A DNA stretch of 11,739 bases. Source: Bacillota bacterium (GTDB taxonomy: Bacteria > Bacillota > Clostridia > Christensenellales > CALWSW01). The position numbers and the translations under genes were made by a program. The stretch covers positions 1-11,739 of the forward strand of contig JAEYFO010000264.1 of the NCBI GenBank assembly GCA_023402915.1, written 5' to 3'. Shown piece after piece: positions 6,869-11,739 of this stretch (positions within the stretch are counted from its first letter, which is position 1; the number at the start of each line of letters is the position of its first letter). The notes below the pieces were generated by a model that worked only from the letters and a program-made list of their open reading frames with translations, had not been told where the DNA came from and did not search any database.

Positions 6869-6942
6869 TGGAACGGGTGATGGGAATCGAACCCACACGG
6901 CCAGCTTGGGAAGCTGGAGTTCTACCACTAAACTACACCCGC
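6869..6942 (-). tRNA. tRNA-Gly (anticodon CCC)
   Basis: A full 74-nt cloverleaf with encoded CCA. Acceptor GCGGGTG pairs with CACCCGT, the D-stem is GTTT/GAAC, the anticodon stem is CCAGC/GCTGG with loop TTCCCAA (anticodon CCC, reading GGG), the variable loop has 4 nt, and the T-arm is GTGGG-TTCGAAT-CCCAT. The discriminator is U73 as in bacterial tRNA-Gly. Position 1·72 is G·U rather than the usual G-C, a small oddity in a region that counts for glycyl-tRNA synthetase. It is transcribed from the strong promoter 20 nt upstream and lies 112 nt before tuf, so they probably share a transcript. Confidence 0.95.
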
Positions 6943-6961
6943 ATACGGCGTAACCGGTATT

Positions 6962-6990
6962 ATTCTAATGCAACGGCCGGATTTTGTCAA
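6962..6990 (-). promoter_or_regulatory. Strong sigma-A promoter of tRNA-Gly–tuf
   Basis: TTGACA (6985-6990, perfect) and TAGAAT (6962-6967) are separated by 17 bp on the minus strand. The start would be near 6955, about 13 nt before the tRNA 5' end. No other good promoter was seen between the tRNA and tuf. Confidence 0.85.
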
Positions 6991-7069
6991 TACTTTCCCC
7001 TTTTTCGCAGGAAAAATCTCCATTTTCTTTGCATCGATTTCCTATAGTAATACGTCGCAGCGTTATCTT

Positions 7070-7702
7070 TCAAAAGGCCGGCAGCTCCCAGGTCGCTTCG
7101 TCCACGTCCGCGCCCTCGTCGTCCACGCCCGCCGGCATCCCCTGCTCAAACCGCAGCGGCGCTTTGTTTTCGAACAGCGCAGCGACCTTTTCCCGCGCTT
7201 CGGGCGTGTTTTCCGTCAGCTGCACCACCAGCTGTCCCGCCGCGTCGTCAGAATAGCAGCCCACCACTTCCGGGAGCGCCGCCGCCCGCCGGGCAAACTC
7301 GTTTCGCCAGTAGGCGCTTTCGTTGGCGGACCACCCCGCCCGCTCCGTTTTCATCCCCCACTGCTCCAGCAGCGCCCGCAGCGCCCGAGAATCCTCGTCC
7401 TGCGCATCGGTGAGCAGCACGACGTACTCGTCCGTTTCCGGGTCGTTTCGGACGGACGCATAGCACTCCGGCAAAACGAACAGCGTCTGCGCCCCAAGGC
7501 CGTAGTCCCGCTCTTCCCAGCGCTGGCTGGCCGCCAGCGTGTCGTTGAGCAGCTGCCGCCGCCCCTGCTTGAGGCCGTAGGCTTCGACGTATTGCTCGTA
7601 GCTTTTTTCCGGAAGCGTGAGCGCCGCAAGGGCGGAAAGCATCCAAACCATACAAAGAACCGCTGCCAACACGGTTGCCAACTGCATCTGCTGCTTTTTC
7701 AT
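7070..7702 (-). CDS. Exported or membrane-anchored protein of unknown function, with two similar halves
   Basis: A 210-residue protein that I do not recognise. Residues 1-5 are basic (MKKQQ), followed by a hydrophobic helix (about 8-29) acting as signal peptide or anchor; there is no lipobox. The rest is hydrophilic with an acidic C-terminus (GVDDEGADVDEATWELPAF). Two segments look alike: about 78-115 (LPECYASV…EYVVLLTDA…RALRALLE) and about 143-178 (LPEVVGCYS…QLVVQLTEN…EKVAALFE). Both have the pattern Leu-Pro-Glu, Cys-Tyr, a hydrophobic VV strand with Leu-Thr, and a charged helix, which suggests a duplicated small alpha/beta domain. The second copy faintly recalls short domains of other secreted Firmicute proteins. 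The ATG follows AAAAAGGAGGG, and an extended -10 promoter lies upstream. No terminator is seen after it, so transcripts may run into tRNA-Gly–tuf. Confidence 0.8.
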   Translation of the reverse strand: MKKQQMQLATVLAAVLCMVWMLSALAALTLPEKSYEQYVEAYGLKQGRRQLLNDTLAASQRWEERDYGLGAQTLFVLPECYASVRNDPETDEYVVLLTDAQDEDSRALRALLEQWGMKTERAGWSANESAYWRNEFARRAAALPEVVGCYSDDAAGQLVVQLTENTPEAREKVAALFENKAPLRFEQGMPAGVDDEGADVDEATWELPAF

Positions 7703-7723
7703 GGCATTCCCTCCTTTTTGAAA

Positions 7724-7751
7724 ATTATAACATATGAAAATTCGTTTTCAG
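7724..7751 (-). promoter_or_regulatory. Extended -10 promoter of the exported protein gene
   Basis: A perfect TATAAT (7724-7729) preceded by TG in the extended -10 position, with a weak -35 CTGAAA (7746-7751) 16 bp upstream on the minus strand. It lies between the sigH terminator and the gene, so the gene is a separate unit. No sigma-H type AGGA…GAAT pattern is visible. Confidence 0.65.
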
Positions 7752-7792
7752 CTCATTTCAGATATTTTTTACAAATTATTTTCATTCCACTG

Positions 7793-7830
7793 AAAAACCG
7801 ACTGCCCGCATCTCCGCGCCGCAGCCGGTT
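7793..7830 (-). terminator. Intrinsic terminator after sigH
   Basis: On the minus strand AACCGGCTGC pairs with GCAGTCGGTT (10 bp, one G·U) around a GC-rich loop and is followed by TTTTT. It begins about 13 nt after the sigH stop and closes the mrnC–sigH operon. Confidence 0.82.
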
Positions 7831-7842
7831 TCTTCCAAACTG

Positions 7843-8505
7843 TTATTTTTTACTGTTTTTCTCTTCGTTCTTGCGATCCTCTTCTTCCCGCTCGATGAGG
7901 TACTTTTCCAGCTTCCGCTTGACGCGCTGCAAGGCGTTGTCGATGGATTTGACGTGCCGGTGCAGCTCTTTGGCGATCTGCTGATAGGATTTTCCGGAAA
8001 GATAGCTCAGCAGCACCTCTTTTTCCAGGCCGGAAAGCATTTCGCCGATCTGGCTTTCGATGGCGTTATACTCCTCCTGCCCGATGATGAGATCCTCCGG
8101 GTTTCCGTCCTTTCCGGTGGCCAGAACGTCGATGAGCGTCCGGTCGGAATCCTCGTCGTACACGGGGCGGTTGAGGGAAACGTAGGAATTGAGGGGAATG
8201 TGCTTTTGACGGGTGGCGGTTTTGATGGCGGTGATCATCTGGCGGGTGATGCAAAGCTCCGCGAACGCGCGAAAGGACGCCTGCCGTTCGCCGCGATAAT
8301 CGCGGATGGCCTTATACAGGCCGATCATGCCCTCCTGAATGATGTCCTCCCGGTCCGCGCCGATGAGAAAATAGCTCCGCGCCTTGGCGCGCACAAAGTT
8401 TTTGTAGCGTTCAAACAGCTCGTCGATCGCCCAATCCTCGCCCGCCTGCGCCGCCGGGATCAGCTCCTCGTCCGTCATGCCCCTCACGTCCCGCCGTTCG
8501 TCCAT
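7843..8505 (-). CDS. sigH: RNA polymerase sigma-H factor (Spo0H, transition-state/sporulation sigma)
   Basis: A 220-residue sigma-70 family protein very close to B. subtilis SigH (about 218 residues). Diagnostic stretches are YKNFVRAKARSYFLIGADRED (region 2.1/2.2, about 34-54), IIQEGMIGLYKAIRDY (55-70), the near-invariant FAELCITRQMITAIKTATRQ with KHIPLNSY (81-108), and the region 4 helix-turn-helix with SYQQIAKELHRHVKSIDNALQRVKRKLEKYL (173-203). A charged EREEEDRKNEEKNSKK tail follows. SigH directs early stationary-phase and sporulation-entry genes in spore-formers and competence or stress genes in relatives. I chose the ATG at 8505 because AAGGGAG lies at the right distance and the length fits. 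An upstream ATG at 8550 overlaps the rae1 stop but has its ribosome site abutting the start. It is last in the operon. Confidence 0.95.
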   Translation of the reverse strand: MDERRDVRGMTDEELIPAAQAGEDWAIDELFERYKNFVRAKARSYFLIGADREDIIQEGMIGLYKAIRDYRGERQASFRAFAELCITRQMITAIKTATRQKHIPLNSYVSLNRPVYDEDSDRTLIDVLATGKDGNPEDLIIGQEEYNAIESQIGEMLSGLEKEVLLSYLSGKSYQQIAKELHRHVKSIDNALQRVKRKLEKYLIEREEEDRKNEEKNSKK

Positions 8506-8546
8506 GCTTTCTCCCTTCGCGCCCAGCGGCGCGCTTTGTTTTGCCG

Positions 8547-9080
8547 TCATTCCTTGCGCCAGCGGTCCAGCGCCGAAAACGCCGTTTCTTCCAGCCGTTT
8601 TTCCAGCTCGTGCTGCTTTTTGTGTCCCCGGCCCGTCCGCTCCGCCAGCGCTTTGGCGCTTTTGGCAAGCTCCCGCTCCAGCTCCCGGGCGGAAAGGCGC
8701 GTCGCATAGGCAAACGTGAGCACCTGAATGAGCCGGTCGCTCGATGCGACGGTCATGGGCTCGCCCTCGTGCTCGCGGACGAACCGTTCGATCCAGTTGT
8801 CCGCCGTTTCACTCTTTTTCGTATAGACGACCACGCCGACAGGACGCTTGTGCCGCCCCTTTCCAAGGGTCAGCTCCTGGATCGTTTCGTTTTTTCGAAT
8901 TTGATGGGCGTCAAACACCAGCACGAGCCGTTCGCCCGTAAAGCCGCAGTGGTTCATGAGCTGATTGCGCAGGTGATCCCGTGCCGCCTCAAAATCCTCC
9001 TGCGCCAGCGCCGTCAGATGGGGCCACGCGCCGATGACGTTATACCCGTCCACGATGAGCCATTGCACAGCGCCGTTCAC
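8547..9080 (-). CDS. rae1: Rae1/YacP ribosome-associated endoribonuclease (NYN domain)
   Basis: A 177-residue NYN (PIN-like) nuclease of the YacP family. In B. subtilis, Rae1 enters the ribosomal A site and cleaves certain mRNAs in a translation-dependent way. Visible motifs are LIVDGYNVIGAWP (8-20, with D11 and N14), LVFDAH (54-59, D57), ETAD (91-94, D94) and ASSD (112-115), giving the expected acidic cluster. The C-terminal LSARELERELAKSAKAL region, with basic and helical sequence, and the final WRKE match the family. The start is GTG at 9080, overlapping the rlmB stop by a GTGA arrangement, so translation is probably coupled. The position between rlmB and sigH is the same as in Bacillus. 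Confidence 0.93.
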   Translation of the reverse strand: MNGAVQWLIVDGYNVIGAWPHLTALAQEDFEAARDHLRNQLMNHCGFTGERLVLVFDAHQIRKNETIQELTLGKGRHKRPVGVVVYTKKSETADNWIERFVREHEGEPMTVASSDRLIQVLTFAYATRLSARELERELAKSAKALAERTGRGHKKQHELEKRLEETAFSALDRWRKE

Positions 9081-10183
9081 TGCCGCTTCACGCTGTCCTG
9101 ACGCAGCTTTTCATAGATCATCACAGCCGCCGCCACGGAGGCGTTGAGGGAATTGACTTCGCCCTTCATGGGGATGGACGCGACAAAATCGCATTTTTCC
9201 AGCAGCAGCCGGGAAATGCCCTCGTCCTCGCCGCCGATGACCAGCGCCAGCGGGCCGGAAAGCGGGGTTTTGTCCATGGGCGCGCCCTTCGCGTCTGCGC
9301 CCGCGATCCAGAGCCCGGCCTTTTTCAGCTCTTCGACGGCGTTGACCAGATTGGACACCCGCGCCACAGGCATATAGACCACGGCGCCCGCGCTGGCCTT
9401 GGCTGCGGCAGCCGTCACGGAAGCGGCGCGGCGTTTGGGGATGATGCCGCCATGCACGCCGGCGCACACCGCCGTGCGGATGATGGAGCCGAGGTTGTGG
9501 GGATCGTTGATGGAATCGAGCACCAGCACGAAGGGATCTTCGCCCTTCTGGCGGGCGGCTTCGAGAATGTCGGTTACGTCCACATACTGGCACTCCGGCA
9601 TCCGCGCCACGATGCCCTGATGGTTGGCGGGCTTTCCGGCGTAGCCGTAGGGCAGGCACAGTTCGTCCAGCTTCTGCCGGGTCACCTCGCTGATGACGAC
9701 GCCCGCTTCCCGCGCCATGCGGACGATCTCGCGCAAAGAGCCGTCCTCCGCGCTGATGGCGCTGACCAGAATGCGGTCGATGGAGCGGCCGCTCTTGATC
9801 GCTTCGCGCACGGGATTGCGCCCGTAGAGAATGAGCGGAAGCTCCGCTTCGTTTTCCGGGTTCTGCGCCGCGGGCTGGACAAATTCCGCCGGACGGTTTT
9901 CCCGCCGTTCGGGCCGGAAGTTCTTTCGATCGTTTCCTCGATTTTCGCCGTAAGGAGAGCGTTCCCGCTTCTCGTAGGGACGGCGCTCGCCGCGTTCGCC
10001 CTGCTCCTGCCGGGAGCCGTAGCCGCTCTTTTTTGCATAGGCGTCGTTCGCTCGGCCGCCCTCAGGCTTTTTGCCGCCCGTGCGTCCGGAAGAAGCGCCC
10101 TCCTCCGCCCGGCGGCGGGGGCCGTCTGCGCCCAGAGGACGGCCGTTTTTGAATCCTGCGCTGCGCTGTTTGTTGTATGCCAT
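9077..10183 (-). CDS. rlmB: 23S rRNA 2'-O-ribose methyltransferase, TrmH/SpoU family, with basic disordered N-terminal extension
   Basis: A 368-residue protein. The catalytic part starts near residue 115 (LPLILYGRNPVREAIKSG, the substrate-binding domain). The SPOUT knot motifs follow: motif 1 VLDSINDPHNLGSIIRTA (221-238), motif 2 ALVIGGEDEGISRLLLEKCD (313-332) and motif 3 IPMKGEVNSLNASVAAAV (337-354). Such enzymes use S-adenosylmethionine to methylate a ribose in the 23S P-loop (G2251 in E. coli numbering), or a related site. The first ~110 residues are unusual: rich in Arg, Gly, Glu, Lys and Tyr, low complexity and probably disordered (RRRAEEG, YGSRQEQGERGERRPYEKRER), as in RNA-binding tails. 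The start follows GTGAGGAC at about 10 nt. rae1 overlaps its stop; thyX is 38 nt upstream. Confidence 0.92.
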   Translation of the reverse strand: MAYNKQRSAGFKNGRPLGADGPRRRAEEGASSGRTGGKKPEGGRANDAYAKKSGYGSRQEQGERGERRPYEKRERSPYGENRGNDRKNFRPERRENRPAEFVQPAAQNPENEAELPLILYGRNPVREAIKSGRSIDRILVSAISAEDGSLREIVRMAREAGVVISEVTRQKLDELCLPYGYAGKPANHQGIVARMPECQYVDVTDILEAARQKGEDPFVLVLDSINDPHNLGSIIRTAVCAGVHGGIIPKRRAASVTAAAAKASAGAVVYMPVARVSNLVNAVEELKKAGLWIAGADAKGAPMDKTPLSGPLALVIGGEDEGISRLLLEKCDFVASIPMKGEVNSLNASVAAAVMIYEKLRQDSVKRQ

Positions 10184-10221
10184 GACTGATTGTCCTCACA
10201 TTTCTATAAAATAAACCCCGC

Positions 10222-11025
10222 TCAGGCGTTTTCCCGCGCCCAGCGGCTCAATTCCGCCGCAAATTCTTCATCGTTTTGATGCTCTTTGACAAACCGGTTC
10301 AGCTCTTCCCTCTTCTGACGTACTTCCATCCTCTTCCCGCAGCTCATTTTCCCCTCGGGGCACTGCAAAGCGATGCAGCCCGGGCCAGCGTCGGCAAACA
10401 GCGCCGGGGCCTTGGCCAGGCAGAAGCCCAGCATCGCCCAGGCCATGGCGCGGATCTCCCACTGTGCCCGGCGGCAGCAGCGCAGTTCAAAAACGTGCCG
10501 CAGCTCCCGCGCGTTCATGGTGACCATCATCTTGGTCTCGGCGGCGTTGGGCAGAACAAAGCGCGCGTCCTCGTTGGCCTTTTCGCCCTTGCCGCCCAAA
10601 CGCTCGACCCACTGCTCATACCAGCCCTGGATCGTCTCCATCTGACGGCTATATTCTTCCTGCGCCTCTTCGCCGAGGGCGCGGATGGACGGCGGCATGA
10701 TATAGGAAAGCCCGCCCTTTCGGCTCTGGCCGACATAGCGCTGGGACTGCACGGAAAAGCTGGCGATCCTGTGGCGCGTGATCTGCGCCAGCAGCGCCCG
10801 GGACACGCCCTCCACGCCGAACGTAAAGGAAGGATGCTCCACGGGCGAAAGGTGTCCCATGTCCATGAGCCGCTCCAAAAAGGCCGTCTGATCGGCGGCG
10901 GCGACTTTTTCCGAAAGCTCCCGCACCTGCGCGCCGCTGTAGCACAGCCTTGCCGCCATGGCGACGAGGTTTTCCGGCATGGGCGTATAGTCCAGCAGCT
11001 GAACGTACAATTTGACTTCGCTCAT
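10222..11025 (-). CDS. thyX: FAD-dependent thymidylate synthase ThyX
   Basis: A 267-residue ThyX that makes dTMP from dUMP with methylene-tetrahydrofolate and FAD, independent of dihydrofolate reductase. The signature RHR-x7-S is present (R84-H85-R86…S94, followed by QRY). GHLSPVEHPSFTFGVEGVSR (57-76) precedes it, and NARELRHVFELRCCRRAQWEIRAMA (171-195) forms the second conserved block. The C-terminal region has three cysteines, C217, C222 and C229 (GPGCIALQCPEGKMSCGK), which might bind metal. AAGGAG lies 9 nt before the ATG, and mrnC ends 15 nt upstream, so it is in the same operon. B. subtilis lacks thyX between mrnC and rlmB; its presence here matches Clostridia as I recall. Confidence 0.95.
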   Translation of the reverse strand: MSEVKLYVQLLDYTPMPENLVAMAARLCYSGAQVRELSEKVAAADQTAFLERLMDMGHLSPVEHPSFTFGVEGVSRALLAQITRHRIASFSVQSQRYVGQSRKGGLSYIMPPSIRALGEEAQEEYSRQMETIQGWYEQWVERLGGKGEKANEDARFVLPNAAETKMMVTMNARELRHVFELRCCRRAQWEIRAMAWAMLGFCLAKAPALFADAGPGCIALQCPEGKMSCGKRMEVRQKREELNRFVKEHQNDEEFAAELSRWARENA

Positions 11026-11040
11026 CTTCCCATTCTCCTT

Positions 11041-11502
11041 TTATCCCTTGTAGGGCCGGGGCGGCAGGCTGTCCTGCACGGTTTCAAACGAAAGGCTTTT
11101 TTCGAGCGCCCACAGCAGCCGCTCTTCTTTCCCGCTCAGATAAAGATAGCCCAGCACCGCTTCGAGGGCGCTGGCCGCGCAGTATTCCTCCACGGACGCA
11201 TGTCGGGGCACCGTGCCGGGGCGGGCGTTTCTTCCCCGCCGGTAAACGGCCTGCTCCTGCTCGTCGAGCAGCTCATACAGAGCCATGCCTGCCTGCGCCT
11301 GCGCCGACGCGCGCACCCGCCGGGCGCTCATCTCGTGGAGCGTATGCGCCTTGGCGTCGTGGGTGTCGATGAGCATGGTGCGCACCGCCAGATCAAAAAT
11401 CGTGTCGCCCACATAGGCGAGCACCAGCGGATGGAGCATGGCGGGGTCTTTTTTCGGCTCGGTTCCAAGCGATCTTGCAAGCGCTTCGCGAAAGCTTTCC
11501 AA
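11041..11502 (-). CDS. mrnC: Mini-ribonuclease III (23S rRNA maturation)
   Basis: Mini-III is an RNase III catalytic domain without the double-stranded RNA binding domain; it trims the ends of 23S rRNA precursor. Seen here are LVLAYVGDTIFDLAVR (catalytic acidic segment), a SARRVRASAQAQ helix, the YRRGRNARPGTVPRHAS segment and ALEAVLGYLYLSGKEERL with the second acidic site. The start is uncertain. The frame can open at TTG 11562, but that leaves about 19 nt of leader without a ribosome site. TTG 11502 (153 residues) has AAAGGA 11 nt upstream and gives a length nearer the family's 130-145; ATG 11439 (132 residues) is also possible. It is first in the visible operon mrnC–thyX–rlmB–rae1–sigH; cysS, its usual neighbour in Bacillus, is not upstream. 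Confidence 0.9.
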   Translation of the reverse strand: MESFREALARSLGTEPKKDPAMLHPLVLAYVGDTIFDLAVRTMLIDTHDAKAHTLHEMSARRVRASAQAQAGMALYELLDEQEQAVYRRGRNARPGTVPRHASVEEYCAASALEAVLGYLYLSGKEERLLWALEKSLSFETVQDSLPPRPYKG

Positions 11503-11587
11503 AGTGCTGTCGGTCCTTTCTCCTGGCCGCACGTTGCCCGGCCGGATGCAAAATTTCGTCAAGAAGTCATAATCAATAGGCCATAAT

Positions 11588-11596
11588 AGTATAGCA
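11588..11596 (-). promoter_or_regulatory. Extended -10 promoter of the mrnC–sigH operon
   Basis: TGCTATACT on the minus strand: -10 TATACT (11588-11593) with TG in the extended position. No good -35 is found 16-18 bp upstream. The start would be about 11580. The rest of the intergenic region to 11721 is AT-rich and must also hold the promoter of the divergent plus-strand gene, for which only a weak TATGAT near 11660 was seen. Confidence 0.55.
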
Positions 11597-11721
11597 GAAA
11601 AGCGAACTTTTTCCTATAAAAATATCTTTTGAAAAAGACATTTCATTTTGCAGTTGTTCATATGATTTTCCAAATCGCTCTGCCGCCGTCTTTTCCCCGC
11701 GCGAAAGGAGGAACCGCTTTC

Positions 11722-11739
11722 ATGCGCGTCACCTATTAC
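11722..11739 (+). CDS. Start of a divergent gene (first six codons, product unknown)
   Basis: AAAGGAGG at 11704-11711 lies 10 nt before an ATG that opens MRVTYY and continues to the window edge without a stop. The strong ribosome binding site and the intergenic position make a real start likely. Six residues are too few to name the product. It is the only gene here on the plus strand and it diverges from mrnC, which fits an operon boundary. Confidence 0.6.

Noticed and set aside
11588..11620. Sigma-H promoter (AGGA-type -35 at ATAGGAAAA) upstream of mrnC, which would give SigH autoregulation
   Set aside because: The -35 part fits, but no GAAT-type -10 lies at the proper distance; an extended sigma-A -10 explains the region better.

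Overview
The window looks like chromosomal DNA of a fairly GC-rich, spore-lineage Firmicute, probably a strictly anaerobic member of the class Clostridia. The grounds are a SigH sporulation/transition sigma factor at the end of the conserved mrnC–(thyX)–rlmB–rae1–sigH cluster, purine-rich Shine-Dalgarno sequences, sigma-A type promoters, a lysine riboswitch, and a flavin/iron-sulfur ene-reductase typical of fermentative anaerobes. Nearly every gene is on the minus strand, so transcription runs from right to left. No CRISPR array, transposase, phage gene or integrase was seen.

Right to left (order of transcription): a divergent gene begins at the extreme right edge on the plus strand (11722, six codons only). 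From about 11593 leftwards runs an information-processing operon: mrnC (23S rRNA maturation), thyX (flavin-dependent thymidylate synthase), rlmB (23S rRNA 2'-O-methyltransferase with an unusual basic, glycine-rich N-terminal extension), rae1/yacP (ribosome-associated endoribonuclease) and sigH, closed by a terminator at 7793-7830. Next comes a small exported protein of unknown function whose two halves resemble each other (7070-7702, own extended -10 promoter). A consensus-like promoter then drives tRNA-Gly(CCC) followed by tuf (EF-Tu), with two overlapping, mutually exclusive hairpins between them.

Left of tuf the ribosomal/transcription context is interrupted by two metabolic units. The first is a lysine riboswitch with its own promoter and terminator upstream of an NhaC-superfamily transporter, which is therefore best read as a lysine transporter. 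The second is a monocistronic Old Yellow Enzyme/2,4-dienoyl-CoA-reductase-type oxidoreductase, whose promoter carries two copies of a TGTAnTACA palindrome 32 bp apart. At the left edge the S10 ribosomal protein operon begins (rpsJ, then the first 15 codons of rplC), with two tandem promoters and a structured leader of about 180 nt.

The coding content is mostly conserved housekeeping. The more interesting signals are regulatory: the riboswitch-defined substrate of the transporter, the twin operators on the ene-reductase, the structured S10 leader, and the tRNA–tuf junction. All statements come from reading the sequence and from memory of the families; no searches or folding programs were run.
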